Positions 34,064 through 43,028 are shown, counted from the stretch's first letter. The stretch is DNA of 64,000 nt from Chloroflexota bacterium (GCA_016195815.1 JACPYX010000018.1:124001-188000); one strand, 5' to 3'. Notes: a model not told the origin generated them from the letters alone. Program-made: numbers and translations.

Positions 34064-34428
34064 GATATTTTTTCCTTTCCTTTTATCATTTACATCCTTG
34101 CCAAGTGTGTAAGTTACAGCCTTGAGTTGCTTGGCTTTTTATTTGTTGGAACTTTTGTTTTCTATTTATTTGTATACTCCTTTAAACCGTGAACAGGTTA
34201 TGAACCTCCTAATCTTTGTATTCACTTTACTTATCGTGATACAGGCAAGGTTGCCCCAATATAGAATCAAGGCGGCTATTAGAACTAAAACTCCGCTAGC
34301 CCTATAGTGATGCCTTTCACAAGTAGTGTAGCATTTATTTTTGGTGTTTTCAATAGGTTCCTAAAAATGAACTTGACCAACCCCCAGAAACTGTGATTCG
34401 GAAATGACTTTGATTTATGAGACAGGTT
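34064..34428. other. Gene-free stretch within the cassette island
   Basis: This 365 bp AT-rich stretch holds the upstream region of the DUF6448 gene and no coding sequence I can support. A short plus-strand frame at 34122-34307 lacks a ribosome site and homology. The bases ACCAACCCCCAGAAACTG near 34377 faintly resemble the IS3 terminus at 29838 but too weakly to call. Confidence 0.5.
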
Positions 34429-34583
34429 GCTCAACGGTGTGCGTTACCCGCGGGTGGGGCGGGGTGAGATAAAACTCCGAGAGCAGAATTCTGTTCGGGT
34501 GTAGAAAAGCCCGAAAATGCCGCAGAATCCCCACCATCCACTGAGGCGCGCAGCGCCGAGTCGATTGCATGCCGTTGTTAGCC
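34429..34583 (-). repeat. attC-like site 4, second subfamily (155 bp)
   Basis: Starts GCTCAAC and ends GTTAGCC. Its right arm carries CTGAGGCGCGCAGCGCCGAG, which the main family lacks but site 7 has. It ends 16 bases before the stop of the hydrolase gene. Confidence 0.75.
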
Positions 34584-34599
34584 CGCCTACAAAGAGCAC

Positions 34600-35343
34600 C
34601 TAAGGTATACAAGACGCAAGAAATTTTACCGTGGCATCCGTTGTTTGCTGCCATTGGCTTTCCGCGGAAATCATGGCGGCCTTATCCCCAGGTTGAGGCC
34701 CATAATCACCAAACTGCCCATGGTTACCACCTTGAATAACGACAAATTGGGTATCGGCTGGTTCAAAGGCTTTGTATTGCTCGATCTTTGCCCCGTTGTC
34801 CAAACTGCCATCCTCCGTGCCGTAGATGGATAGCATCTTGATACCAGAATATTTTAGTCGGTCATCAGCTGGATAGGATGCCCAAAAGACTATCCCTTTT
34901 ATCTCCGGATGATTATAGGCAAAATAGGCCGATGCCACACCACCCAGAGAGTGTCCCCCGGTAACCCAACAGGCAACTTGAGGATAATCTTTCAGAACCG
35001 GCGCCCCTGCTTCAATATCAAAAAGCGCGAGATTGAGATTCACGCGTACCAGGATAACCAGATAGCCCTGTTCGGCAATACGATGCAAGATGGGGGAATA
35101 AGCACGAAAATCCACATGGCCACCGGGGTAAAAGAGGAACGCTGTCGCGGTTTTTTGTCCAGTAGGTTCAAAGGAAATGTAATTGCCATGATCAATAACG
35201 TGTACCACGCTATCAGACTTGAGTGCAGCAAGAGCATTTGTGCCAGCTTGGGAGGGCGTCTGCGCCCAAACGACAAATCCAATGGCAGATATAACGAGGA
35301 GGGCAATCAAACCTAAGACAAAGCGTTGGATAAATCGTCTCAT
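34600..35343 (-). CDS. Alpha/beta-hydrolase family protein with N-terminal membrane anchor (cassette gene)
   Basis: The 247-residue protein has one N-terminal hydrophobic helix (FVLGLIALLVISAIGFVVW) and then a hydrolase fold. The nucleophile elbow is TGGHSLGGVASAYF, an oxyanion region FLFYPGGHVDFRAY precedes it, and the acid and His are probably in IYGTEDGSLDNG and QGGNHGQFGDYG. The fold fits dienelactone-hydrolase-like esterases exported to the outer face of the membrane. The ATG at 35343 follows a GGAAG site; the longer frame upstream has none. The substrate is unknown. Confidence 0.83.
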   Translation of the reverse strand: MRRFIQRFVLGLIALLVISAIGFVVWAQTPSQAGTNALAALKSDSVVHVIDHGNYISFEPTGQKTATAFLFYPGGHVDFRAYSPILHRIAEQGYLVILVRVNLNLALFDIEAGAPVLKDYPQVACWVTGGHSLGGVASAYFAYNHPEIKGIVFWASYPADDRLKYSGIKMLSIYGTEDGSLDNGAKIEQYKAFEPADTQFVVIQGGNHGQFGDYGPQPGDKAAMISAESQWQQTTDATVKFLASCIP

Positions 35344-35459
35344 TCTCAATCTTCCTTTTTTGGCTATATAAAATTGCCTTTTTTCTATCTTGTTCTTGCA
35401 AATCATTTAATGCCTTTTCACCGCCCCGCCCTCTGTGACTTTAATGATGAGACACTTGT

Positions 35460-35604
35460 GCTCAACAATTTAGTGTGCAGGGCGCGGGAGAAGGTGTAGA
35501 TGTAGTTGCAGGCGTGACAGGCAGGGACGCGTCCGCGCTTCCACAGGCAGTAATCAAAATGAAAAGTACTGACGAGAGAAGTAAAATCTTTTTCATATTA
35601 TTTC
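35460..35604 (-). pseudogene. Disrupted attC start followed by a duplicated lipoprotein N-terminus
   Basis: GCTCAAC at 35460 begins like site 4 but the repeat is broken after a few bases. From 35480 to 35604 follows a copy, about 94% identical by eye, of 36746-36870, the 5' end of the neighbouring lipoprotein gene. Read on the minus strand from 35596 it gives MKKILLLSSVLFILITACGS and a short Pro/Thr linker, then a stop. It is a truncated duplicate in the place where the attC of the 35627-36862 cassette should be. Confidence 0.75.
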
Positions 35605-35626
35605 TGTCTTCTATCATCAAGTGCTA

Positions 35627-36862
35627 TTATTTTCTCGCAAAAGAAAGAGGTAGTAACATTTTTTGAAGCCCTATATCTATTGAAATATAATATTCTGAGC
35701 CTATTAGATCAGTCTGAGCTTTTTCCAAACCAACAACATCGTCTCGATTTATTATGGGGCCAATATTTTTTAATGTTCCTGGATCATTTCCCGGCTGGCT
35801 AAGAAGTGCGTCAAGGTTGGAAACAGGGCCAAAAGGAGGGACTCCTACTTTTTCAAAATAATTACCTCTTGATGCAAACTGTATCAATGGTAGAACTCCG
35901 TCCCATCCCCCTGCTTCAGGTAAGAAAAAATTTTCAAGCAAAGCCCCATAATCTCCATGTTTTCCATTTTCATCATTTCCTATCAACACTCCGGGGTCTC
36001 CTGTCAAAATCATTGTCTCTTTCCCGCTCACTTTTTTTGAATCGGCTGGATTCAAAAGTCTTAATGATAACGATTTACTAACGATTCCTTCTTTTATTGT
36101 CTTCCAAATAAGTGGATTTCCATCCGGGCCACGGACTATTTCGATTTGATTTAGATTTCTTGGTTGGAGCTGTGCATGACTGCTATCAGTTGCTTTATTA
36201 TATTCAAAGAATATCGAATAACCGGCAAAGTTTATCACGGCATCACTGTCATCGGCAAAAACCTTATTAAGCTCAGGATTTAGAAGGATCGTTTCTAGAA
36301 TTAAGTCTTGTCTACCTGGGGGATAAAAGCTTCCACTTGCCCTATCAGTATTAACCGATAGCGAAGCGACCCATTCTTTGCCTGTTTCATTCCAGTGAAG
36401 AACTCTTCCCTGCTTATCAACTACAGTTGCTACGCCATTCACATAACCGAGATTATGGATATCCTGTGAGATCGGTTTGCCGTTGGCGTCTTTTAAGATA
36501 TTGCCTTGAAAGTCCGTCTGAAAGTTTATCCCTGAGGCAACAATCTTGACATCTTTTTCAACTATAGCTGTCCCGTCGGGATTATAGCCCACGGTTACTG
36601 ACTTGATTGTCCCATTCTCGTTGAATGATTTATTAATTCCCTCTCTGTCTAATTTCCGAGCAAATTCAGGAGAAACACCGACAAGTGTACTGGTAAATTT
36701 TGCGGGGGCGGGAGTGGCAGTTTCGGTGGGGCTTGGAGTCGAACCGGGCGCGGGAGAAGGTGTAGATGTGGTTGCAGGCGTGGCAGGCAGAGACGCGCCC
36801 GCGCTTCCGCAGGCAGTAATCAAAATGAAAAGTACTGACGAGAGAAGTAAAATCTTTTTCAT
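35627..36862 (-). CDS. Lipoprotein of unknown function (cassette gene)
   Basis: The 411-residue protein has a lipobox LITAC at residue ~18, a long Thr/Pro/Ala linker and a large soluble domain of ~350 residues. The domain has repeated beta-type strands (GKPISQDIHNLGYVNGVATV, VDKQGRVLHWNETGKEW) and no family I recognise. It should sit on the outer face of the membrane. The start is at 36862; its 5' 125 bp are duplicated just beyond its 3' end. Confidence 0.72.
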   Translation of the reverse strand: MKKILLLSSVLFILITACGSAGASLPATPATTSTPSPAPGSTPSPTETATPAPAKFTSTLVGVSPEFARKLDREGINKSFNENGTIKSVTVGYNPDGTAIVEKDVKIVASGINFQTDFQGNILKDANGKPISQDIHNLGYVNGVATVVDKQGRVLHWNETGKEWVASLSVNTDRASGSFYPPGRQDLILETILLNPELNKVFADDSDAVINFAGYSIFFEYNKATDSSHAQLQPRNLNQIEIVRGPDGNPLIWKTIKEGIVSKSLSLRLLNPADSKKVSGKETMILTGDPGVLIGNDENGKHGDYGALLENFFLPEAGGWDGVLPLIQFASRGNYFEKVGVPPFGPVSNLDALLSQPGNDPGTLKNIGPIINRDDVVGLEKAQTDLIGSEYYISIDIGLQKMLLPLSFARK

Positions 36863-36870
36863 ATTATTTT
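36746..36870 (-). repeat. Intact copy of a 125 bp direct repeat (lipoprotein 5' end)
   Basis: This segment, containing the first ~39 codons of the lipoprotein gene, is repeated in the same orientation at 35480-35604. The copies differ at only a few positions, mostly in the linker codons. Confidence 0.85.
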
Positions 36871-37056
36871 CCCATACCAAACGGTTTTACATTTGCTTCC
36901 ACCATACGCCCGTGCATTCGGGCAGAATGACAGACTGTTTCTCGCGAACCTGATTAGCCATTTCTTCACCGAAGAAGGATCTTGCCAGATTCAAACAGGA
37001 CAATATAACTGTTTGCCGCAGGACGCCAAGACAGGACTGGGAGTAAATGAATAAGC

Positions 37057-37090
37057 CAATATTACCAGTCCGGTGTGCGTTTTGTTGGGT
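37057..37090 (-). repeat. Degenerate attC-like right end
   Basis: CAGTCCGGTGTGCGTTTTGT leads into GTTGGGT at 37084-37090, matching the right arm of sites 0 and 3. A left arm is not clear; the ~160 bases to the left have no gene. It ends 12 bases before the stop of the MDR oxidoreductase gene. Confidence 0.5.
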
Positions 37091-37102
37091 GGCAGTTTGA
37101 GT

Positions 37103-38134
37103 TTAACCGTCGAGTCTGACTTCCTGCGGATTTGCCACTAACAATATTTTCCCTGCACTCATATGGTTGATGTATGTTTCAAGCGCTTTTTGCGCTTCCC
37201 CTAATGCAAAATGTTTGTAGATTGGAGATTGCAAGTCGCTTGCCACAAGGGATTGCGCTTGCTGAGAGAGTTGTAGAATCTGGATGAGATTCTTTTTGCC
37301 CACCCAGTTTGAAAGAAACCAGCCATCAAAATGCAAACCTTTGACTAACGCAGTTCGCGCATCAATAATGCATTCTTCATCTGACAATCGCGAATATAAC
37401 AGAATGGTACTGCCTGCCGGCGCCGCATCGGCAAGTTGCTGTGTCATACTGCCGCTAATGGCATCTAGCAACAAGGTTGCTTTTAATTTGTGCGCCATTT
37501 TCTGCAATTGCTCAACAAAATCTGTGTCGCTGCTGTTTAAAATATATTCGCCTCCAAGCTTGCGCACTGAATCTACCTGAGCTTGACGTCGCACGACATG
37601 GATAATCGGAATATTGAGTTTCTTTCCCAAACGCAAAATCATGCCTCCCAAAGCGCTTGCGGCGGCGGTGCTGACAATAGCACGATGTTTGCCGCGTTGC
37701 GCAATGTCTAAAATGGCAAGTGCGCTTAATGGATTCACCACAAGCATTGAACCTTGTTCTAAACTCACATTTTTATTGAGTGGAATGCATAATTGCGCAG
37801 ATGTGACCATATATTCTGCCCACGTTCCATTTCCTGTCAACAATGCAGAGCATGCGACGCGACGTCCGTTTAACAAACGCGGCATTATGCCGTCACCTGC
37901 TTCAACGACGGTTCCACTTCCTTCCAACCCTGGGGTAAAAGGAAATTGACGTTTGCCGCTATAACTCATGCCCGACAGTGCGCCAAGGTCTGACGGGTTA
38001 ATTGGCGCAGCCGCCATGCGAATGAGAACCTGTCCTGCCTGCGGTCGAGGCGCAGGAATTTCGCGCAACGTTAAAATACCATTTGGTTGATCTAATTGAA
38101 CAGCGTGCATTGTGGATGGAATAGCGTGATTCAT
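37103..38134 (-). CDS. MDR-superfamily NADPH:quinone oxidoreductase-like protein (cassette gene)
   Basis: The 343-residue protein is a zinc-independent medium-chain dehydrogenase: GROES-like N-terminus with PAPRPQAGQVLIRMAAAPIN and PGLEGSGTVVEAG, then a Rossmann domain with STAAASALGGMILRL. It lacks the Cys/His zinc ligands, as in quinone oxidoreductases and 2-enoyl reductases. The C-terminal HFALGEAQKALETYI is the usual closing helix. The ATG at 38134 was chosen because conserved sequence begins soon after; the frame upstream reaches into an attC-like repeat. The substrate is unknown. Confidence 0.83.
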   Translation of the reverse strand: MNHAIPSTMHAVQLDQPNGILTLREIPAPRPQAGQVLIRMAAAPINPSDLGALSGMSYSGKRQFPFTPGLEGSGTVVEAGDGIMPRLLNGRRVACSALLTGNGTWAEYMVTSAQLCIPLNKNVSLEQGSMLVVNPLSALAILDIAQRGKHRAIVSTAAASALGGMILRLGKKLNIPIIHVVRRQAQVDSVRKLGGEYILNSSDTDFVEQLQKMAHKLKATLLLDAISGSMTQQLADAAPAGSTILLYSRLSDEECIIDARTALVKGLHFDGWFLSNWVGKKNLIQILQLSQQAQSLVASDLQSPIYKHFALGEAQKALETYINHMSAGKILLVANPQEVRLDG

Positions 38135-38194
38135 TTTATGCTTGTCTCTCTGCCTGTAATTAATATGCAGGCTCTCCATATCTATAAATGAGCC

Positions 38195-38275
38195 GCCTAA
38201 CGGAAAAAAGCTGAGGTGCGGAAAATGCTTGAAAACGCGCAGACTCCCCAACGTCGGTTGCGCGCTGTGTTAGCC
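38195..38275 (-). repeat. attC-like site 6 (short form, 81 bp)
   Basis: Starts GCCTAAC and ends GTTAGCC, but about 45 bases of the left arm are missing compared with the main family. The right arm (GCTTGAAAACGCGCAGACTC) is intact. It ends 12 bases before the stop of the adjoining gene. Confidence 0.75.
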
Positions 38276-38287
38276 TGCTTTTTGTTT

Positions 38288-39190
38288 TCAAAACTCTGCA
38301 TGCTTGAATAACCTAAGTCCATCAAGTGTAATCCACTTGCTTGGTTGGTTGCGTTTCTCAATGGGCCAAGTACGGGAAACAGAGCCACACAACCATCGTC
38401 CTTGTCTATCTTGACGACTTAGAAATAATTCAAGCAGAGGCGCGAACCGTGGGTCGCGGGCATAGTTATGAGCGGCAAGAGCCTTGAGCGCACTCAGCAA
38501 GTCCCATGCACGAGGTACGCCGAAAGTAAGCCAACGTTTGTGTTCGGCCTTGAAATCATATTTGGCGTCCAGCAGCACATTCGCGAGGCGCTTCACCACT
38601 CGTTTGGACTGTGCTGATCGCATGTCAGCGGGAAGCACAGCCAAGCCGGTGAGCGCTGCAATTGCGCCCCACAAGCAATCTCGATGCTGGTAGCGTCCGC
38701 AATCGAGAGCGTCTTCACTAGACATTTCTTCGATAAGAAAAGCGAAGGCAGACTGCACACGGGGATCGTCGTCCAAGCCGTAGTAAATCAAAAAAGGAAG
38801 ATGCAGACTCGTGGTACAGGGGAAGATCCCGCTACGAAGAGTCTTGGTCATTGAAAAGCCGCCGCTCTCATGCTGGCAGAATTTCAGAAAGGAATCACAG
38901 CCTGCAATAGTGCGTTTATCGGGAGGAACGCCTAGCATGTATAGCAAGGAGAGCACAGTTCCGGTTCCCTGGGCGGTGTGCGGTTTTGTTTCCTCGCCCC
39001 AAAAGCCTTTGGCGTGTTGAAGGGCAAATAACTCCTTCACCAACGGTTGTTGAACGATAGCGGCCCTGGCTTCTTGCACTTCAGGGTCATTTGCAGGTCG
39101 ATCAAGAATATCAACCAGTGTCCAGTAGCGGACGGATGGATTTTCTGGATTGAGTAGCCAAGGAAGTGAGGCGGTAATCAGATTTTGCAT
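38288..39190 (-). CDS. Alpha/alpha-toroid (terpene cyclase/prenyltransferase-fold) protein (cassette gene)
   Basis: The 300-residue protein has repeated helix pairs with QGxG/GGF-type turns (KGFWGEETKPHTAQGTGTVL, HESGGFSMTKTL, DCGRYQHRDCLWGAIAAL), the pattern of the squalene-cyclase/prenyltransferase alpha-toroid. The DxDD acid motif of real cyclases is not obvious, so an enzymatic role is uncertain. A second protein with the same architecture is encoded in another cassette at 45057-45998. Confidence 0.72.
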   Translation of the reverse strand: MQNLITASLPWLLNPENPSVRYWTLVDILDRPANDPEVQEARAAIVQQPLVKELFALQHAKGFWGEETKPHTAQGTGTVLSLLYMLGVPPDKRTIAGCDSFLKFCQHESGGFSMTKTLRSGIFPCTTSLHLPFLIYYGLDDDPRVQSAFAFLIEEMSSEDALDCGRYQHRDCLWGAIAALTGLAVLPADMRSAQSKRVVKRLANVLLDAKYDFKAEHKRWLTFGVPRAWDLLSALKALAAHNYARDPRFAPLLELFLSRQDRQGRWLCGSVSRTWPIEKRNQPSKWITLDGLRLFKHAEF

Positions 39191-39232
39191 TGCGAACCTT
39201 TTGTCATATGCAGTATTGCTTTCAGCGAAGCA

Positions 39233-39367
39233 GGCTAACGGCGTGCGTTACTGGCGCTGGGGCGGTTGTCGGCCTGAAACCAACTTTGAGACAAACACCA
39301 CGCGAACCCTAAACGCCCGTTCGCTGAGGCGCGAAGCGCCGCGTCGCTGTGCAGGCGGTTGTTGGCC
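39233..39367 (-). repeat. attC-like site 7, second subfamily (135 bp)
   Basis: Starts GGCTAAC and ends GTTGGCC. Its right arm contains CTGAGGCGCGAAGCGCCGCG, as in site 4. It ends 78 bases before the stop of the DUF1295 gene. Confidence 0.75.
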
Positions 39368-39445
39368 CGTTTTGCCCGGGAAAACGCTGATATTTGCTCA
39401 ATCCTTTGTACATCGCTCTCCAAATTGAACTGTCGTGGGCTAGAA

Positions 39446-40312
39446 TCAAAGTCGCGGAATTAATACAGGAGTTTTCTTTTTGTAAGATTCGTAATCTTCC
39501 TGCCCGCCCCATTTTTTATCCGCTTTTTTCTCAAGTAAAGGAACTCCACTGACGCGCGTAAGAAGCAAGGTGACAAAGACGGGAGAAATCAAAGCAACCC
39601 ACTGCCAGCCTTGCAGAATCGGTAAAGCGATGATGGCTACACCGACCCAGAGAACGATTTCGCCAAAGTAATTGGGATGACGGGATCGAGACCATAAACC
39701 GGCTTGAATGAACTTGCCCTTGTTGTCCGGATTTGCATTGAAACGACTCTTTTGGAAGTCGGCTACAACTTCAATGGTAAAGCCGAAAGTCCATACCAGA
39801 AAACCGACCAGGGCAAATAAATCCAGTTCTTTTCTGTTGGCGGTTGTAATGGCGACCAGCGCAGCAGCCATGGTGAACGTTACCCATAAACCCTGGATCG
39901 TCCAAACGCTTAGGAACCGGACAAAAGAAGGTTTGATTTCATCGAACCGGTCATCTTTTCCTGCTTTTTTGATGCGACTGAACAAGAAAGTTCCCAGGCG
40001 GATTGCCCAGATTACTACCAGCGCCCATAGAAGAATTGATCGAGCATCAACACCGGTACTAAAAAAAACTGCGATTGTGATTATAGAAATATAAGTGATA
40101 CTTCCCGTCAGATCAAAGAATTTTTCGGTTTGTAACACATATGCGGGGATAAAGGCCAGCCACTGAATTGAAAAAGTCAATCCGACCAATAAAGCAAATA
40201 ATGGAACCCCAGCAATCAGGGTCCCGTTTTGACTGCCGGCTAAAGCGAACAGGAGGCCAATCAATATCAAAATGGGTATTGCAATTAGTGAGTTGCGATC
40301 TGTTGTTTTCAT
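39446..40312 (-). CDS. DUF1295 / steroid 5-alpha-reductase-like membrane protein (cassette gene)
   Basis: The 288-residue protein has six to seven membrane helices. Near residue 210 it has the segment LWSRSRHPNYFGEIVLWVGV, the hallmark of the DUF1295/ICMT-like family of reductases or methyltransferases, which bind NADPH or SAM from the cytosolic side. The C-terminus EDYESYKKKTPVLIP is typical. Substrates in bacteria are unknown. Confidence 0.85.
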   Translation of the reverse strand: MKTTDRNSLIAIPILILIGLLFALAGSQNGTLIAGVPLFALLVGLTFSIQWLAFIPAYVLQTEKFFDLTGSITYISIITIAVFFSTGVDARSILLWALVVIWAIRLGTFLFSRIKKAGKDDRFDEIKPSFVRFLSVWTIQGLWVTFTMAAALVAITTANRKELDLFALVGFLVWTFGFTIEVVADFQKSRFNANPDNKGKFIQAGLWSRSRHPNYFGEIVLWVGVAIIALPILQGWQWVALISPVFVTLLLTRVSGVPLLEKKADKKWGGQEDYESYKKKTPVLIPRL

Positions 40313-40425
40313 GAAAACTTGTCCTTGTATAAACTTCTATCGAACGTAGATTAAAACCCGCATCACCGACCTTGCATCGAGACTGGCTGTCGTTGCGGCA
40401 TTCTTACAGCCGTTCGCGATACTTG

Positions 40426-40752
40426 TCAGGCATGCTTCCCCAACCAGAATTTGCGCCAGTCGTTTCCACTGGATTGCAGGGCAATGAAGGCATACAGACT
40501 GCCAGCGAAAAATCCCAGCGTCATCATGGCAATTGCCCACAGGATAGCAAGGGGCAGGGACTTTTCGCGGTAGATGATCCAGCACGAGAATAGAATGAAG
40601 CCCGTGTACAGATCAACGAGCGAGACAATGCCCCAGGGCATGGCAAAGAGTTGGCTGCCTTCGCCAAAGAAGTCGCCACGTGTGAAGCCATTGACAAGCA
40701 CGGCGGTCATAGCGAGGACACCGAGAATGGAAATGAGTTTTGCAAATTTCAT
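40426..40752 (-). CDS. DUF1475-like small membrane protein (cassette gene)
   Basis: The 108-residue protein has three to four hydrophobic helices. The segment MPWGIVSLVDLYTGFILFSC followed by WIIYREKSLPLAILWA matches the DUF1475 family known from plants and bacteria. It begins 4 bases after the DegV stop and is probably co-transcribed with it. No attC-like site is visible between this gene's end and the DUF1295 gene start at 40312, so the two neighbouring cassettes may have fused. Confidence 0.75.
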   Translation of the reverse strand: MKFAKLISILGVLAMTAVLVNGFTRGDFFGEGSQLFAMPWGIVSLVDLYTGFILFSCWIIYREKSLPLAILWAIAMMTLGFFAGSLYAFIALQSSGNDWRKFWLGKHA

Positions 40753-40756
40753 GAAT

Positions 40757-41593
40757 TTACTCCTTTGAGATGCAGGCAAACCCGAGCGCGCCTACGCCAA
40801 GATGCACGCCGAGGACAGGTGTGATTTGCGCAATAAGAACTTCGCCTTGCGGAAAATAAGAGAGCACCTGCTGATACAAGGCTTCGGCTTCTTCCTGAAC
40901 ACCCGCGTGCAGGATGGCGAATTTTTCGTAGGGTGCATATTCTGCCAGCCATTCGAGCAGGCGGGCCGTGGCGCGCTTTTGTGTGCGCGTGCGGTGCGCG
41001 CTGGCTTTGCCCATATTCATGTGAAGCAAAGGCTTGATTTGCAACGTTTCGCCAAACTTTGCCAGCGCAACATGCATCCGTCCACTGCGGCGCAGATATT
41101 TGAGCGTTTTCAGCGAAGCGAAGACGTAGGTGCGCTTCATCAGATCATTCAAGGCGGAGATAATTTCCTGCACTTCTTTTCCCGACTCGGCCAACTGCGC
41201 GGCGCGTTCGACGATGAACCCCAGCCCAAGACTGAGTTGGCTTGAATCCAGCACGGCGACAGGGATACGCACGAACTGTTCCGCCGCAATGCGAGCCGAG
41301 TTGACAGTAGCGCTCAAAGTCTCCGAGATGTGAATGGACAGAATGGCTTGCGCGCCTTCATGTGCGAGATGCTCGAAGACTTGCGTGAAAACTTCGGGGC
41401 CAGGCGCGGCAGTTTTAGGATGCGGATTGAAATCGGGTAGTCGGGTGTAGAACTCACTGCGCGTCAGGTCAACGCCATCTAGGAAAGATTTGTCGCCCAC
41501 ATTGATCGCCAGCGGGATGACAGAAATGGCATGTCGGCTGACAATCTCTTCGGGCAAATCACAAGTGCTGTCGGTAACAATGCGAATGTTCAT
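40757..41593 (-). CDS. DegV-family fatty-acid-binding protein (cassette gene)
   Basis: The 278-residue protein starts IRIVTDSTCDLPEEIV and has DFNPHPKTAAPGPEVFTQ near residue 55 and LSIHISETLSATVNSARIAA near residue 90, all hallmarks of DegV/FakB proteins. These hold a fatty acid that a FakA kinase phosphorylates. It ends GVHLGVGALGFACI, also typical. No fakA is present nearby. GC-rich codon use looks closer to the chromosomal flanks than to the other cassettes. Confidence 0.88.
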   Translation of the reverse strand: MNIRIVTDSTCDLPEEIVSRHAISVIPLAINVGDKSFLDGVDLTRSEFYTRLPDFNPHPKTAAPGPEVFTQVFEHLAHEGAQAILSIHISETLSATVNSARIAAEQFVRIPVAVLDSSQLSLGLGFIVERAAQLAESGKEVQEIISALNDLMKRTYVFASLKTLKYLRRSGRMHVALAKFGETLQIKPLLHMNMGKASAHRTRTQKRATARLLEWLAEYAPYEKFAILHAGVQEEAEALYQQVLSYFPQGEVLIAQITPVLGVHLGVGALGFACISKE

Positions 41594-41651
41594 TTTTTCC
41601 TTTTACGTTCCTGGCTGGCTTATGTTTTCAACCAATCTTTTGCAATGAGGC

Positions 41652-41776
41652 GACTAACGCATACCGTTAGCCGCAAGTGAGCGTGGACAAGGCTTGGAAG
41701 CAGGATCCTGCTGAGGTGTTGAAAACTGCCAACAAACGCGGCGCATCCCACTTGTCGGTTGTACGCTGTGTTAGGT
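41652..41776 (-). repeat. attC-like site 8 (125 bp)
   Basis: Starts GACTAAC, ends GTTAGGT, with the main-family right arm GGCGCATCCCACTTGTCGGT. It ends 41 bases before the stop of the SDR-like gene. Confidence 0.78.
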
Positions 41777-41817
41777 GCGGTTTTGTTAAAAGACTCGCCT
41801 GCTGTAGGATGGACTCA

Positions 41818-42447
41818 CTAATAACTTACCAATGGCAATTTTCCGAGCCACTTCCTTTCGGTCAATTCCTTCAACACAAAATCAGCCCCATCGGCGCGGG
41901 AAAGTTGTGTACCTGACTCTTTGCCAACAAAACCAATTTGATATTTGCGCGTGTGTTTGCCATCTATCAAACGCGGATAACGTACAATCGTCCATTCCAA
42001 ATCAGAAGCTTGAATTACTTTTGCATTCTCGGCGGAATCTAGTATTACATCTTTTGCCAGAAGATTAAGCGAGAAACCAATAAAATGGTCAATAAATTTT
42101 GGCTTATCTTCGGGCTGACGAACACCTGCGCCCGTTGTCGAAACCAGACGGCGTACTCCATGCTTTTTCATCCCCGCCACAATATTTTTTGCGGATGTTT
42201 CCATCATGTGGGGAATTGGCGGACGCGTCGGTCCCAACGCGCTGATTACCGCTTCTTGTCCCGCAATTGCATTTTCGACTGCGGCGGCGTCCATTGAATC
42301 GCCTTTGAACACGATTAGATTTATGTGTTTGACCCCGAATTTTTCTGGCGAACGGACAAATGCAGTTACCGTATGTCCTGCTTCCAACGCTTGCTCCACA
42401 ACTTTCAATCCAACTCCGCGAGATGCTCCAAACACAACGATTTTCAT
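41818..42447 (-). CDS. NAD(P)-binding SDR-like oxidoreductase (cassette gene)
   Basis: The 209-residue Rossmann protein starts KIVVFGASRGVGLKVVEQAL and has HGVRRLVSTTGAGV in the middle and DLEWTIVRYPRLIDG near residue 155, the pattern of YwnB/NmrA-like atypical SDRs. It follows the TetR-family regulator gene on the same strand with a 20-base gap and is probably regulated by it. Confidence 0.83.
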   Translation of the reverse strand: MKIVVFGASRGVGLKVVEQALEAGHTVTAFVRSPEKFGVKHINLIVFKGDSMDAAAVENAIAGQEAVISALGPTRPPIPHMMETSAKNIVAGMKKHGVRRLVSTTGAGVRQPEDKPKFIDHFIGFSLNLLAKDVILDSAENAKVIQASDLEWTIVRYPRLIDGKHTRKYQIGFVGKESGTQLSRADGADFVLKELTERKWLGKLPLVSY

Positions 42448-42467
42448 TTTCTTTTCCTTTTTTGAAT

Positions 42468-43028
42468 TTATTGCGACAATAACACCTTGAGGTATTTTGC
42501 TGCTGTCCGCAAGGGATTACCCGAATGATATGTGCGGCTCAATATGATGCCGCCTTCCACTGTGGCGGTGATAAACGTGCCTAATTCTTCCGCCTTTAAT
42601 TTTGTAAACCCGCTTTCAAGCAATTTTTCTTTGAATGCTGTTTCCAGCAAGGTGTATGCTTCTCGGCAGGCTGAATTAATGCGTTCGGATTTTGTAGCAG
42701 TTTCCATCGCCACTGCGGTTAGTGGACTGCCCGCCGCGAATCCTGACGATTCCACATGGTCAGCGATATTCAATATAAAGTCATGGATTGCTTTTGCCGC
42801 ATTGCTGTTGCTGCTTAATCCATTTTGTATCCGCTCGGCAGTCGCTTTTCCTGATTGCAAGACCGCTTCAGAAGTGATTTGTTCTTTGCCTTCAGGGAAA
42901 TAATGGTACAGAGAACCTTTCGGAGCGCCGCTCTCTTTAACGATTTCATTCAAGCCTGTGCCGTAATAGCCTTGTTTTTCCATCAAGTCGCAAGTAGTTT
43001 GTAGGATATGCTCGCGGGCGTTGCTCAT
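42468..43028 (-). CDS. TetR/AcrR-family regulator (cassette gene)
   Basis: The 186-residue protein has the N-terminal helix-turn-helix REHILQTTCDLMEKQGYYGT, then SGAPKGSLYHYFPEGKEQI, and a C-terminal domain of the LmrA/YxaF type. It probably represses both its own operon and the divergent NmrA-like gene; an imperfect dyad lies between them at 43100-43117. The ligand may be an electrophile or quinone, to judge from the reductase-type targets, but this is inference. Confidence 0.88.
   Translation of the reverse strand: MSNAREHILQTTCDLMEKQGYYGTGLNEIVKESGAPKGSLYHYFPEGKEQITSEAVLQSGKATAERIQNGLSSNSNAAKAIHDFILNIADHVESSGFAAGSPLTAVAMETATKSERINSACREAYTLLETAFKEKLLESGFTKLKAEELGTFITATVEGGIILSRTYHSGNPLRTAAKYLKVLLSQ

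Noticed and set aside
34122-34307. A 61-codon hydrophobic plus-strand frame
   Set aside because: No ribosome site, no homology, and AT-rich sequence makes such a frame likely by chance.
34355-34400. A right end for the IS3 remnant (ACCAACCCCCAGAAACTG)
   Set aside because: It has the wrong orientation for an inverted terminal repeat and too many mismatches to the left end.
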